A stretch of DNA of 64,000 nucleotides, taken from contig NZ_CP011789.1 in NCBI RefSeq assembly GCF_001636055.1, positions 1,488,001 through 1,552,000 on the forward strand. Direction: 5' to 3'. This document shows positions 33,413 through 42,564 of the stretch, one piece after another. This stretch comes from Pseudomonas putida (GTDB taxonomy: Bacteria > Pseudomonadota > Gammaproteobacteria > Pseudomonadales > Pseudomonadaceae). The notes beneath the pieces were generated by a model. It was given only the letters and a program-made list of their open reading frames with translations. It was not told where the DNA came from and ran no database searches. The position numbers were made by a program, and so were the translations under genes. Numbering within the stretch: the first letter of the stretch is position 1; each line of letters begins with the position of its first letter.

Positions 33413-33907
33413 ATGTCCCATACCCCGATTTCCACCAAGGCTCGCATCGGCCTGTTCGCCATCGCCCTGGCAGGCGGTATCAACGTCACCAGTTCCGCTT
33501 TCGCTGTTGAAGCACTGCCGCAGGGCTACCAGCTCGCGGCCAACGAGAAGGCCCCGGAAGGCAAGTGCGGGGAAGGCAAGTGTGGCGCCCAGGGCAAGGC
33601 CACCCAGGCCGAAGGCAAGTGCGGTGGCCAGGCTAAAGTCACTGGAGCCGAGGGCAAGTGTGGTGAAGGCAAGTGCGGCGATGCCTCCTTCGCCCGCACC
33701 GACACCGACCACGATGGCCGCGTTTCGCGTGCCGAGCTGCTGGCCGTGGCGCCGAAGGCCAACGCCGAATTCGATGCGATCGATGCCAACCACGATGGCT
33801 ACCTGTCCGAGGCGGAGACGTATCAGTTCCGCAAGCATCAGTTCGACGCCAACGGCAAGCCGTTCCCATCCGACCTGTACAGCCGCCTGAGCCAGGCCAA
33901 GCAGTAA
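33413..33907 (+). CDS. Secreted EF-hand protein with five EGKCG motifs (HvfA/bufferin-like)
   Basis: A 164-residue protein. Signal peptide at 1-31 ends in SSAFA. Residues 49-89 contain five EGKCG motifs (49-53, 54-58, 67-71, 80-84, 85-89). Two canonical EF-hand loops follow: DTDHDGRVSRAE (97-108) and DANHDGYLSEAE (124-135). EGKCG repeats are the modified motif of HvfA and bufferin peptides, metal-binding RiPPs processed by MNIO (DUF692) enzymes with a DUF2063 partner. Neither partner gene is in this window. The fusion to a calcium-binding module is unusual. GGAG lies seven bases before ATG 33413. Periplasmic metal binding, perhaps copper, is an inference. Confidence 0.82.
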   Translation: MSHTPISTKARIGLFAIALAGGINVTSSAFAVEALPQGYQLAANEKAPEGKCGEGKCGAQGKATQAEGKCGGQAKVTGAEGKCGEGKCGDASFARTDTDHDGRVSRAELLAVAPKANAEFDAIDANHDGYLSEAETYQFRKHQFDANGKPFPSDLYSRLSQAKQ

Positions 33908-33985
33908 CGGCCATCGCGCCCTTCCCGCACCCTTGGTCGGGGAGGGCCGTGCGCAACGTCCTGATCGGCAAGAAGGAGATGCACC

Positions 33986-34408
33986 GTGATTACCCCTCTG
34001 ACAACCACGCTCTACACCGCCCGTACTCACACCAGCGGCGGCCGCGACGGCCGCGGTCGCTCCAGTGATGGTGCGCTGGACCTGCCGCTGAGCCCGCCCG
34101 GCTCCGGACGTCCAGGCACCAACCCCGAGCAATTGTTTGCCATCGGCTGGTCGGCCTGCTTCATCGGCGCATTGCGTCGTGCGGGGCAGAAGTTCGACAT
34201 CCGCCTGCCCGAGGGCGTGGCGGTGGAGGCTGATGTGGCGCTGGGCAATACCGCCGATGGCGGCTTTGCCCTGGCCGCTCAGTTGACGGTGCACTTGCCC
34301 GGGCTTGCCCAGGAGGACAAGCAGAAGATGGTGGCCGAGGCGCACCAGATCTGCCCGTACTCCAAGGCGACGCGGGGCAACATCGAGGTGGGGTTCGTGA
34401 TTGTGTGA
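33986..34408 (+). CDS. Ohr/OsmC family organic hydroperoxide reductase
   Basis: A 140-residue Ohr-type protein with the two redox cysteines Cys58 (GWSACF) and Cys123 (QICPYS), and the NPEQLFAIGW segment of Ohr. It reduces organic hydroperoxides with lipoyl proteins in the cytoplasm. Start is GTG 33986 with AAGGAG eight bases upstream. It follows the EGKCG protein by 78 bases on the same strand and may share its transcript. An OhrR regulator is not adjacent. C-terminal VGFVIV is typical of the subfamily. Confidence 0.9.
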   Translation: MITPLTTTLYTARTHTSGGRDGRGRSSDGALDLPLSPPGSGRPGTNPEQLFAIGWSACFIGALRRAGQKFDIRLPEGVAVEADVALGNTADGGFALAAQLTVHLPGLAQEDKQKMVAEAHQICPYSKATRGNIEVGFVIV

Positions 34409-34423
34409 GGTGGTCGGAGCCCG

Positions 34424-35380
34424 TCAGGTGCGTACCACTGCCGGCACCATCCGCACGTAGATCAGTTCGCTCACCAGCTCTACCAGTGTCTGGGTAATCA
34501 CCGCCGCTGCCGCCAGCACCCGCAAGTCTTCCGGCAAGGCCAGCGCCAGCGGCAGTACCACCAGCGAATTGCGGGTCGCGGCGCTGAACGTCACCGCTCG
34601 TGCTTCGCGCGCCTGCAGTCGGAACAGCCGCGCCGAGAGCAGCCCCAGCAGCGGTGCCAGCAGCGCGAACCCGACATACACCGGAATCACCGGCAACAGG
34701 CGCTGGAAGTCGCCCAGCACCACGGCGATCTGCGAGCCGATCACGGCAATCAGCACCAGGGCCATGGCCGGTACCGGCATCCACGCCCAGGCGTCGTTCC
34801 AGCGAGCGATGGCCTGCGAGCGGCGCGCGCCGGCGCTGGTGAGTACGGCCAGCAGCATCGGCAGCGCAATCAGCAGCACGAAGGCTTCCACGAACGGCGC
34901 GATGGAAAGTGCCACCGGGTTGTGCGTGCCGAGCATCAGGGCCAGGTACAGCGGCAGCAGCGCCAGTTGCACCAGCAACAGCACTGGCGTGGCGGCGAGG
35001 ATCAGGCGCGAGTCGCCTTTGCCGATGTGGGTGAACACCACCACATAGTCGATGCACGGCGTGAGCAGCACCAACAGTGCACCGATCAGGATCGCCGGAT
35101 GCTCGACCAGGCCGCGCGTGGCCGCCCACACCAGCATCGGTGCCAGCACGAAGTTGGCAAGCAACAGCGCGCCCATGAAGCGGCGGTTGCCCAGCCCCTG
35201 ACGCAGGTCGAGAAAGGGGATCTGCAGGAACATCGCGTACATCAGCACGGCAATCGCCGGGGTCACCAGCGCTTGCAGGTGGCTGGCGGTGTCGGGGGTG
35301 AGCAGGCCTGCGGCGATGGCCAGAACCACGGCGGCGAAGTAGAGGGCGATCTGCTGGGTTTCAAGTTGCTCTCGGGTCAC
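34424..35380 (-). CDS. Bile acid:sodium symporter/arsenite-type (BASS/ACR3-like) transporter
   Basis: A 318-residue membrane protein with about ten spans. AVLMYAMFLQIPF, GALLLANFVLAPMLVWA, VLLTPCIDYVVVFTH and VTFSAATRNSLVVLPLALALP are the characteristic segments of the arsenic-resistance-protein/BASS group. The CIDYV and AATRNSLV motifs recall ACR3 relatives, but no ars regulator or arsenate reductase is adjacent, so the substrate may be an organic anion. Start ATG 35380. It converges with the Ohr gene and lies 87 bases after the MTHFR-like gene on the same strand. Confidence 0.82.
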   Translation of the reverse strand: MTREQLETQQIALYFAAVVLAIAAGLLTPDTASHLQALVTPAIAVLMYAMFLQIPFLDLRQGLGNRRFMGALLLANFVLAPMLVWAATRGLVEHPAILIGALLVLLTPCIDYVVVFTHIGKGDSRLILAATPVLLLVQLALLPLYLALMLGTHNPVALSIAPFVEAFVLLIALPMLLAVLTSAGARRSQAIARWNDAWAWMPVPAMALVLIAVIGSQIAVVLGDFQRLLPVIPVYVGFALLAPLLGLLSARLFRLQAREARAVTFSAATRNSLVVLPLALALPEDLRVLAAAAVITQTLVELVSELIYVRMVPAVVRT

Positions 35381-35467
35381 GCGGCGGTCCTGTGGGCGAG
35401 TGTGGGGCGATGGCCGCTCAGGATAGAGGCTGCCGGGCCCTCCGTGCCAGGGCTTGCCGGGTCGCGC

Positions 35468-36961
35468 CTACAGGTCCGCGATCTCGGGTTGTGGGCGCTT
35501 GGCGCGCGCTGCGGGTTGCACTGGGGTGGGCTCGGCGAACCAGCGCGGCCAGGAGCTTTGCTGGCGCCCACCGACCTCGACGCAGGGGATCAGCTTGTCG
35601 CTGAGCACATGCGTCTGCCCGACCGACACTGCCGTGCGGTATTTGCGGCTGTGGATGCATTCGCGGTCGCCGAACTCGCAGCGGTTCAGTTGCGTGCCGC
35701 CGCAGGGCCCGTTGGCCAGGCCCTTGGGGCAGGTTTCCGGGCAGATGTACAAGGTGTCTTCGAGCCGGCATTGCCCGCAGGTGTCGCAACCGACCAGCGG
35801 CCGCTTGAGGCTGCGCTCCACGCCGTGCAGCACGCGCGCCGCTGCCGGTGTCGACCACAGCGCGCGGCGTACGCTCCAGCCGAATGCCTTGCTCAACAGC
35901 GTTTCGCGGCTGAACAGTTGATGGTGCATGGCCGACAGCAAATGGTAGCGAGCCTTTTCCGTAAACGACGCCTGGACCTGGCGCTGGCCTTGCTGCCAGT
36001 GATGCGCGGGTGGGTGGAAAGTGACCGGTGCCACGCCGGGCATCTGCCAGGCAGCATCCCAGGCGCTGCGCCATTGCTCGAGGCTGTTGATGCGTGGCAG
36101 CCAATCTTCCAGGGCTTGTTCCAGTTCGAGAAACTGTTCGAGTTCGTGCACGCCGGAGAGGTTGATCCCGGCGTAACCCAGCAGGCGCAGGCCGATGATC
36201 TGCAGGGCCAGGCGCTCGGTGGCACGCTGCCGGGCGTGGGCCTTGGACACCGCTGCCTCGGCGGCGAGCAGCGCACGCATCGCGGGGCTGACGGTGACAC
36301 CCGCCACATGCTCGAGCATCCCGGCGCGGCCATCGGTCAGCCCCATGATGCAGGCGAGCAGGGGCCGAGGCGTGGGCTGGCGCTGCATCCAGTGCATGGC
36401 CTCGCGGTATTTCTGGAAGTCGAAGCCCAGTTGCAGGATGAAGAAGTCGACGCCGGCGGCGAGCTTCTTTTCGGCCTTGAAGTACTGCGCGCCGCCTTCT
36501 TCCTCGCGGTATTTGAACGGGTTCAGTGCTGCACCGAGTAGCCAGTCGGGGCGCGCCTGGCGCACGATCTGCAGGGCTGCGACGGATTCGAGGTAACGCA
36601 CCGGACGCTGGCCCGGCATGTGGCCGGGCAGGCGGTCGCCGGTCAGCAACAGGAGCTGGTCCAGGCCAGCGGCGTCCATGCGCGGCAACTGGGCGAGCAG
36701 GTCCTGGCGCTCGCGGTCCTTGCCGGAGAAATGCAGCAGGGTCGGGACCGGTGTATCGAAGCTGCGGCAGGCGTCGAGCGGCGACATGTCGAGCGCACTG
36801 CCGACCCGGTCGGCGATGGACACCGCCAGTGGCCAACCACACAACTGCGCACGCGCCATGATGCTCTCCAGCGCCGCGAAGCGCTGGGCAGAAGGCTTGG
36901 GAACGAACTCCATGATGCAGACGAAGGATTGGTCGTTCAGGGCTTGTCTGAGCAGGCTCAT
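35468..36961 (-). CDS. Methylenetetrahydrofolate reductase-like protein with C-terminal cysteine-rich domain
   Basis: A 497-residue protein. Residues 1-330 resemble the MetF TIM barrel (FVCIMEFVPKPSAQRF; LLLLTGDRLPGH; VSIADRVG). The later part carries a cysteine cluster at about 390-435, CDTCGQCRLEDTLYICPETCPKG, then NGPCGG, CEFGDRECIHSRKY, typical of the MTHFR C-terminal zinc-binding domain (PF12225). It is separate from the main metF of the organism and probably handles methyl-folate for demethylation or one-carbon metabolism. ATG 36961 precedes MSLLRQALNDQSF; the ribosome site is weak. Longer frames at the 5-prime end look non-coding. Confidence 0.8.
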   Translation of the reverse strand: MSLLRQALNDQSFVCIMEFVPKPSAQRFAALESIMARAQLCGWPLAVSIADRVGSALDMSPLDACRSFDTPVPTLLHFSGKDRERQDLLAQLPRMDAAGLDQLLLLTGDRLPGHMPGQRPVRYLESVAALQIVRQARPDWLLGAALNPFKYREEEGGAQYFKAEKKLAAGVDFFILQLGFDFQKYREAMHWMQRQPTPRPLLACIMGLTDGRAGMLEHVAGVTVSPAMRALLAAEAAVSKAHARQRATERLALQIIGLRLLGYAGINLSGVHELEQFLELEQALEDWLPRINSLEQWRSAWDAAWQMPGVAPVTFHPPAHHWQQGQRQVQASFTEKARYHLLSAMHHQLFSRETLLSKAFGWSVRRALWSTPAAARVLHGVERSLKRPLVGCDTCGQCRLEDTLYICPETCPKGLANGPCGGTQLNRCEFGDRECIHSRKYRTAVSVGQTHVLSDKLIPCVEVGGRQQSSWPRWFAEPTPVQPAARAKRPQPEIADL

Positions 36962-37148
36962 GGTGGGTACCGGGTGCGGGCAGGATGGCAGTGTGGCTGG
37001 ATTGGGGCGCAGTGGGTTGTCTGCAAGCGTACGGCATTGATCTGAAACAGACACGCGGCGCGGTTTACATCTGGATACAAGCCGGGCTTTGTCATCGAGC
37101 TGGTGGGCTACTTGGATGCTGCGCTCTGTGGAGCGAATCTGGTTTTGG

Positions 37149-37247
37149 CGGTGACCTTTTCGCGGGCAAGCCCGCTCCTACAGGCCCCGCGGCCCTGAAG
37201 ACTGTGGAGTACCTGTGGGAGCGGGCTTGCCTGCGAAAAGGTCACCG
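37149..37247. repeat. Inverted pair of REP elements
   Basis: Left arm 37149-37184 and right arm 37212-37247 are near-perfect complements carrying CGCGGGCAAGCCCGCTCCTACAGG and its inverse. It lies between the divergent MTHFR-like and SDR genes, and the SDR start is 45 bases beyond it. Confidence 0.85.
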
Positions 37248-37291
37248 CTGTCCCGGCCTCTTTCCCCAAACCTCGATAAATGGAGTTATTG

Positions 37292-38011
37292 ATGAAGACC
37301 CTGGTAATCGGCGCCAGCAAAGGGCTGGGCAAGGCTTTGATGCAAGGCCTGGGCAACCCCGGCGACACCCTGATCGGCGTCGCCCGCGCCATCCCCCCGC
37401 ATGTCCCCGCCGTCGCTGGTATCGACACCCGCTGGATCGAAGCCGACCTCGCTCACCCCGCAGCCGCCGTCGCCACCATCACCGAGGCGGTGGCTGACCA
37501 AGGCGTCGACACGCTGGTCTACAACCTGGGCATCTGGGAGCCCCTGGCCTTCGACCCCGCCTACGATTTTCTCGACGACCAGGACGCTCAGATTGAAACC
37601 ATGATCGGTTGCAACATCACGGCGACCATCCTGCTGATCAAACGTCTGCTGCCTCTGTTGCTGCAAAGCCAGCACCCACGCATCCTGCTGACGGGCTCGA
37701 CTTCGGGCCTGCCGCGCAGCGGGCGCCCGGAGGTGACGTTCGGTGCCAGCAAATTCGCCCTGCAAGGCATCGCCGACGCTCTGCGTGAGGGCTACCGCTA
37801 TCGGCGTCTTGGGGTGACCTGCCTGAACCTGGGCTATCTCAATACAGAGGATGGCCTGGAGGTGCCGGTTGCAGACGCTGCGCAGCGTGGCGAAGGGGCA
37901 CTGATACCGGTGCACGATGTGGTGCAGGTGGTCAGGATGGTCCTGTCACTGTCGCCGGCCAGCTTTGTCAGGGAGCTGAGCTTGCCGGCGATTCTGGATG
38001 ACAGATTCTGA
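37292..38011 (+). CDS. SDR family protein with Phe in place of the catalytic Tyr
   Basis: A 239-residue short-chain dehydrogenase: VIGASKGLGKALMQGLG at the cofactor site, VYNLGIW in place of NNAG, Ser in TGSTSGLP. The active-site YxxxK reads Phe150-GAS-Lys154 (the codon at 37739-37741 is TTC). GGAG lies seven bases before ATG 37292. The replaced tyrosine suggests reduced or altered catalysis, perhaps a binding or regulatory role. It converges with the acetyl-CoA acetyltransferase gene. No partner gene identifies a pathway. Confidence 0.82.
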   Translation: MKTLVIGASKGLGKALMQGLGNPGDTLIGVARAIPPHVPAVAGIDTRWIEADLAHPAAAVATITEAVADQGVDTLVYNLGIWEPLAFDPAYDFLDDQDAQIETMIGCNITATILLIKRLLPLLLQSQHPRILLTGSTSGLPRSGRPEVTFGASKFALQGIADALREGYRYRRLGVTCLNLGYLNTEDGLEVPVADAAQRGEGALIPVHDVVQVVRMVLSLSPASFVRELSLPAILDDRF

Positions 38012-38062
38012 AATTAGCGGTGAGTGCTTCGCGGGCTCGCCTGCGCAGAACTCACCACAGAC

Positions 38063-39241
38063 TCATCGCTCGATCGTCAACGCGACACCTTGGCCGCCAC
38101 CGATGCACAGCGTCGCCAGGCCTTTCTTCGCATCGCGCTTGATCATCTCGTGCAGCAGGGTCACCAGCACCCGGCAACCCGAGGCGCCGATCGGGTGGCC
38201 AAGGGCGATGGCGCCGCCGTTGACGTTGACCTTCGCCGCATCCCACGCCAGCTCCTTGCCCACAGCCAGGGCCTGGGCAGCGAAGGCCTCGTTGGCCTCG
38301 ATCAGGTCCAGGTCGGCCAACTGCCAGCCAGCCTTCTGCAGGCAGCGCTGGGTCGCCGAGACCGGGCCGATGCCCATGATCGCCGGGTCCACACCGGCAC
38401 TGGCGTAGCCGGTGATCTTGGCCAGCACTGGCAGGCCCAGGGCCTTGGCCTTGTCGACGCTCATCAGCAGCACGGCAGCGGCGCCGTCGTTGAGGCTCGA
38501 GGCGTTGCCAGCGGTGACGCTGCCGTCTTTCTTGAAGGCGGCGCGCAGCTTGCCCAGCGATTCGGCGCTGGTGCCCGGGCGAGGTTGCTCGTCGGTGTCG
38601 AACACCAGCGCCTCGCCTTTTTTCTGCGGGATGTGAATCGGGGTGATCTCATCCTTGAACCGACCGCCTTCGATAGCGGCCACCGCCTTGCGCTGGGACT
38701 CGGCGGCAAAGGCGTCCTGCTGTTCGCGGGTGATGGCGTACTTGTCCACCAGGTTCTCGGCGGTGATACCCATGTGGTAGTCGTTGAAGGCGTCCCAGAG
38801 GCCGTCGGTGATCATGGTATCGACCAGTTGGCCGTGGCCCATGCGCTGGCCGGTGCGGGCCGACGGCAGCACGTAGGGCGCCAGGCTCATGCTCTCCTGG
38901 CCGCCGGCGATCACCACCTCGGCGTCGCCGCAGCGGATTGCCTGGGCCGCCAGATGCAGGGCCTTGAGGCCCGAGCCGCAGACCTTGTTCAGGGTCAGCG
39001 CCGGCACCGCGTGGGGCAGGCCAGCCTTGACCGCAGCCTGGCGGGCGGGGTTCTGGCCGGCGCCTGCAGTCAGCACCTGGCCCAGAATCACCTCGTCGAC
39101 TTGCGCAGGGTCGAGGCCAGTCTGCTCCAGCAGGCGCTTGATCACCGCAGCGCCGAGGTCGATGGCCGAGACATTGGCCAGGGAGCCCTGGAAACTGCCG
39201 ATGGCAGTGCGGGTGGCGGCGACGATGGCGACTTCGTTCAT
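38063..39241 (-). CDS. Acetyl-CoA acetyltransferase (thiolase)
   Basis: A 392-residue degradative or PHB-type thiolase. The active-site cysteine is in [14 protein letters not shown] (residue about 88), the histidine in [10 protein letters not shown] (about 348), and the second cysteine in [10 protein letters not shown] (about 378). It condenses or cleaves acetoacetyl-Co[19 protein letters not shown] is the normal family start at ATG 39241. It lies alone between a convergent SDR gene and a REP pair. The cellular role may be beta-oxidation or ketone-body use. Confidence 0.92.
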   Translation of the reverse strand: MNEVAIVAATRTAIGSFQGSLANVSAIDLGAAVIKRLLEQTGLDPAQVDEVILGQVLTAGAGQNPARQAAVKAGLPHAVPALTLNKVCGSGLKALHLAAQAIRCGDAEVVIAGGQESMSLAPYVLPSARTGQRMGHGQLVDTMITDGLWDAFNDYHMGITAENLVDKYAITREQQDAFAAESQRKAVAAIEGGRFKDEITPIHIPQKKGEALVFDTDEQPRPGTSAESLGKLRAAFKKDGSVTAGNASSLNDGAAAVLLMSVDKAKALGLPVLAKITGYASAGVDPAIMGIGPVSATQRCLQKAGWQLADLDLIEANEAFAAQALAVGKELAWDAAKVNVNGGAIALGHPIGASGCRVLVTLLHEMIKRDAKKGLATLCIGGGQGVALTIER

Positions 39242-39356
39242 TGTTGTTCTCCGGAAGGCGAAGTGGATCGCGACAGCATCACTGCCCGGGGCTCATTTGA
39301 GAAGTTTGTTTTTCTTTGTGATTGATCGGGTTTGCAAATGAATAGGGTGTCTGTGC

Positions 39357-39443
39357 CGGCCCGCAAGCCCGCTCCTAAAGCCCCCGATGTATTCGGGTGC
39401 AGCGACGTCCTTGTGGGAGCGGGCTTGCCCCGCGATAGGGCCG
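39357..39443. repeat. Inverted pair of REP elements
   Basis: The arm CCGGCCCGCAAGCCCGCTCCT at 39357-39377 is inverted as GGAGCGGGCTTGCCCCGCGATAGGGCCGG ending at 39443. It separates the thiolase gene and the end of the deiminase operon. Confidence 0.8.
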
Positions 39444-39447
39444 GTAC

Positions 39448-40566
39448 TCACACCGCTGGACAATGGCTGGTCACACAATGGATGCCGCCACCCCCTGCCG
39501 CGATGGCATCGATATCCAACTGCACCACGTCCCGATCCGGATACAACTCGGCCAACAACGCCCGGGCCTTTTCATCGGCTTCGCGATCACCGAACTGCGG
39601 AGCGATGACCGCGCCGTTGATCACGAAATAATTGATATACCCCGCCGCGAAATCCGGGTTGCCCCTGTTGAACGCGTTCTTGCGTGGATTCAGCGGCGGC
39701 GACACGGTGTGCACCTGCAACGCCCGACCCTCGGCATCGGTGGCTTGCTTGAGTATCTCCAGATGCCGCAGCGTCACTGCGTGGTCATACGAATCGGGGT
39801 CGGTATCGAGGTTGGCCAGCACCACGCCGGGGCGCACGAAGCGCGCATAGAAGTCCACATGCGCGTCGGTGATGTCCTTGCCCTTGATGCCCGGCAGCCA
39901 GATGATCTTGCGCAGGCCCAGGCGCGCCTTGAGTTCCTGCTCGACCTCGGCCTTGTTCCAGCCGGGGTTGCGGTTGGCGTTGATCCAGCTGCTCTCGGTC
40001 ATGATCCCGGTGCCATGGCCATCGACCTCGATACCACCGCCTTCGCCAACCAGCTCGCTGCGCTGGTAGGCCGCGTTCGCCCGCGTGGCCACCTGCCTGG
40101 CCAGCTTCGCGTCGTAGCGGTGCTGTTGCTTGCCACCCCAGCCGTTGAAGTTGAAGTCCACCGCGCCCAGCTCGCCGTCGTCGTCGACCACGAAGTTGGC
40201 GCCGATGTCGCGCATCCAGATGTCGTCCAGTTCGGTTTCGACATAGGTGACGTTATGGCTGCCGCAGTGCTCTTGGGCAATGTCACGCTCGCTGGCGCGG
40301 CAGAACACCGTCACCGGCTGGTAGAGCGCAATGGCCCGGGCGATGCGGCCCAACGCAGCCTGCACGTCTTCGGTGAAGTCTTCCCAGATCGCGTCCTGGG
40401 CGCCGAAAGCCAGGTAGGCGCGCTGCTGCGGCTCGCCCTCGTCGGGCATGAACCAGCGGCCCGCCTCGCTGGCGCGGGTGCGGCCCAATGGCAGGCCGAT
40501 GCTTGCGACGGCGCCGAGGCCGGCGGCGATCGACAGGTGCTGGAGAAAGGTACGGCGGGTCGGCAT
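39448..40566 (-). CDS. Tat-exported agmatine deiminase/porphyromonas-type peptidylarginine deiminase family protein
   Basis: A 372-residue deiminase of the PAD_porph/AguA family. It begins MPTRRTFLQHLSIAAGLGAVASI, a twin-arginine signal with RRTFLQ, so it should be exported folded to the periplasm. Catalytic features: ELDDIWMRDIGANF, GNxxD-type EGGGIEVDGHG, DAHVDFYARF and the nucleophile cysteine in GGGGIHCVT near the C-terminus. It is the last gene of the four-gene operon with the binding protein, AguB and a cytoplasmic AguA. It probably converts agmatine to N-carbamoylputrescine outside the cytoplasm, or acts on a related guanidine. Confidence 0.83.
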   Translation of the reverse strand: MPTRRTFLQHLSIAAGLGAVASIGLPLGRTRASEAGRWFMPDEGEPQQRAYLAFGAQDAIWEDFTEDVQAALGRIARAIALYQPVTVFCRASERDIAQEHCGSHNVTYVETELDDIWMRDIGANFVVDDDGELGAVDFNFNGWGGKQQHRYDAKLARQVATRANAAYQRSELVGEGGGIEVDGHGTGIMTESSWINANRNPGWNKAEVEQELKARLGLRKIIWLPGIKGKDITDAHVDFYARFVRPGVVLANLDTDPDSYDHAVTLRHLEILKQATDAEGRALQVHTVSPPLNPRKNAFNRGNPDFAAGYINYFVINGAVIAPQFGDREADEKARALLAELYPDRDVVQLDIDAIAAGGGGIHCVTSHCPAV

Positions 40567-40569
40567 GGG

Positions 40570-41664
40570 TCAGTCCTGGGCAGTCTTGAAACGGGTCCAG
40601 ACACGCATGCGCGCACGCATGTCGGCCTGGGGAATATCCTTGCCCGGAATCAGCCGGGCATAGGTGGCGGCATCGAGGTAGATGTTGGGGTTGTCGCGCA
40701 TGCGCGCGTCCACCCGCGGGCGGGCCTTGCTGCTGGCCGTGGGGTAGCCGGTGAAGGTGCTGATCGCGGCCATGTTTTCCGGGCGCATGACGAAGTTGAT
40801 GAAACGATAGGCGTACTCCGGATGGCGTGCATCGGCGGGGATCGCCATGGTGTCCATCCACACCGTGGTGCCTTCGCGCGGCACGCGGTACTGGAAGTCG
40901 ATGGCCTTGCCTGCGGCCTCGGCGGTGCGCTGGGCCTGGATCACGTCGCCGCTGTAGCCCAGCGACAGGCAGGTGTTCTCGTTGACCAGCTCGGTCACCG
41001 GCTGCGACTGCAGCTTGCGCACGTAGGGGCGGATGCCTTTGAGCAGCTCGCTGGCGGCGGCCAGGTCTTCGCGCTTGGCACTGCGCGGCTCTCGGCCCAG
41101 GTAATGGAGCACCACGGCGAGCACTTCGTCGGGTGAATCGATCATCGAGATACCGCAGTCGGCGAACTTGGCCGCCAGCTCTGGTTTGAACAGCAGGTCG
41201 AGGCTGTCCAGCGGGGCGTCGGGCATGCGCTCGCGGATCTTCGCCGCGTTGAAGGTCAGGCCGATGGTGCCCCAGGTGTAGGGCACCGTCGCCTGGCTGG
41301 CCTTGGGGTAGCGTTCGTGCAGTGCGCGCAGGCCGGGGTCGATGTCGTCCAGCGCGGTCAGTTGCTGGCGATCGAGCGGTTGCAGGCTGCCGGCGCGCAT
41401 CAGTCGCTCGGCCACGGTGTCACCGGGAAACACCAGGTCGTAGCCGCTGCGCCCGGACATCAGCTTGGCCTCGAGCACCTCGCTGCTGTCCATGACGTCG
41501 TAGATCACCGGGATGCCGGTTTCGGCGGTGAAGCGCTTGAGGGTGTCCTCGGCAAAATAGTCGGCCCAGTTGTACAGGCGCAGGGCCTCCTGCTGCGCCT
41601 GGGCGACGGACGCGCAGCAGGCCAGGGCGAGGGCGGCGAACAGCTTTGATGGACGGCGTGGCAT
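40570..41664 (-). CDS. Polyamine ABC transporter substrate-binding protein (PotF/SpuD-like)
   Basis: A 364-residue periplasmic protein with signal peptide ending in CCASVAQA. The PotF/SpuD pattern is clear: LRLYNWADYFAEDTLKRFTAETGIPVIYDVMDSSEVLEAKLMSGRSGYDLVFP, and TTVWMDTMAIPADARHPEYAYRFINFVMRPE. It binds putrescine-like ligands, here possibly agmatine or N-carbamoylputrescine. It starts three bases after the AguB stop and ends three bases before the Tat deiminase start. No permease or ATPase genes are in the operon, so it must use a transporter encoded elsewhere. Confidence 0.87.
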   Translation of the reverse strand: MPRRPSKLFAALALACCASVAQAQQEALRLYNWADYFAEDTLKRFTAETGIPVIYDVMDSSEVLEAKLMSGRSGYDLVFPGDTVAERLMRAGSLQPLDRQQLTALDDIDPGLRALHERYPKASQATVPYTWGTIGLTFNAAKIRERMPDAPLDSLDLLFKPELAAKFADCGISMIDSPDEVLAVVLHYLGREPRSAKREDLAAASELLKGIRPYVRKLQSQPVTELVNENTCLSLGYSGDVIQAQRTAEAAGKAIDFQYRVPREGTTVWMDTMAIPADARHPEYAYRFINFVMRPENMAAISTFTGYPTASSKARPRVDARMRDNPNIYLDAATYARLIPGKDIPQADMRARMRVWTRFKTAQD

Positions 41665-41667
41665 GGC

Positions 41668-42564
41668 TCAGGCCCTCGTCGGTTGTGAGGTGCGGCCGTC
41701 GAGGGTCATCAACGGTGCGTACATTTCGGGACGGCGGTCGCGGTAGATGCCCCAGCTCAGGCGGTCTTCGCGCATGCGTGCCAGGTCCAGGTCGTGCAGC
41801 CACACGCCACTGCTGTCGCGATCGGCTTCGGCTAGCATCGCGCCCTTGTGGTCGCAGATGAACGAGGAGCCGTAGAAGCGCATCGACAGTTGCTCGTCAC
41901 TGCGTGCCACTTCCTGGCCAATTCGGTTGGCGGCCACCACCGGCAGCAGGTTGGCTGCGGCATGGCCGCGCATCGCCATCTGCCAGTGGTCGCGTGAGTC
42001 CAGTTCGGCGGCGCCCGGCTCCGAGCCGATGGCGGTCGGGAACAACAGCACCTCGGCACCCAGCAGCGCCAGGCAACGCGCGGTTTCCGGGAACCATTGG
42101 TCCCAGCAGATGCCGATGCCCAGGCGGCCGAAGGCGGTGTCCCAGACCCTGAAACCGGTGTCGCCGGGGCTGAAATATTCCTTCTCCTGATAGCCGATGG
42201 CGTTGGGGATGTGGGTCTTGCGGTAGAGCCCCAGCAGACGGCCGTCGGCGTCGGCCACGGTCAACGAATTGAAGAAGGCGTTGCCGGCGCGCTCGTACCA
42301 GCTCAGCGGCAGCACCACGCCCAGCTCTTTGGCCAGCGCGGAGAAGCGGCGCAGCAGTGGACTGTCGTGGTAGTCCTGGGCCAGCGCCTGGTGGCTGTGG
42401 CACTGCTCGATGCAGAAGTACGGCGTGGCGAACAGCTCCTGCAGCAGGATCACCTGCGCGCCCTGGGCGGCGGCCTGGCGCACCAGTTGCTCGGCGCGGT
42501 CGAGGTTGGCGGCAAGGTTCCAGTCGCAGCTCATCTGCGTGGTGGCGATGCGCAGCAGGCTCAT
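41668..42564 (-). CDS. aguB: N-carbamoylputrescine amidase
   Basis: A 298-residue nitrilase-family amidase: Glu in LLQELFATPYFC, Lys in LYRKTHIPNAIGYQEKEYF and the nucleophile cysteine in GIGICWDQWFPE. These contexts are specific for AguB. It hydrolyses N-carbamoylputrescine to putrescine, ammonia and carbon dioxide. ATG 42564 overlaps the aguA stop by four bases, so the two are coupled. Together with AguA it gives the agmatine to putrescine route. Confidence 0.93.
   Translation of the reverse strand: MSLLRIATTQMSCDWNLAANLDRAEQLVRQAAAQGAQVILLQELFATPYFCIEQCHSHQALAQDYHDSPLLRRFSALAKELGVVLPLSWYERAGNAFFNSLTVADADGRLLGLYRKTHIPNAIGYQEKEYFSPGDTGFRVWDTAFGRLGIGICWDQWFPETARCLALLGAEVLLFPTAIGSEPGAAELDSRDHWQMAMRGHAAANLLPVVAANRIGQEVARSDEQLSMRFYGSSFICDHKGAMLAEADRDSSGVWLHDLDLARMREDRLSWGIYRDRRPEMYAPLMTLDGRTSQPTRA

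Noticed and set aside
33560..33680. Possible CRISPR-like or tandem DNA repeat
   Set aside because: The repetition is from the EGKCG codons of one protein; unit lengths vary and there are no spacers.
34922..36541. 539-codon + strand frame over the BASS and MTHFR-like genes
   Set aside because: Antisense to two recognised proteins, and low-complexity in composition.
39463..41136. 557-codon + strand frame over the deiminase and binding protein genes
   Set aside because: Antisense to an operon with conserved motifs in both genes.
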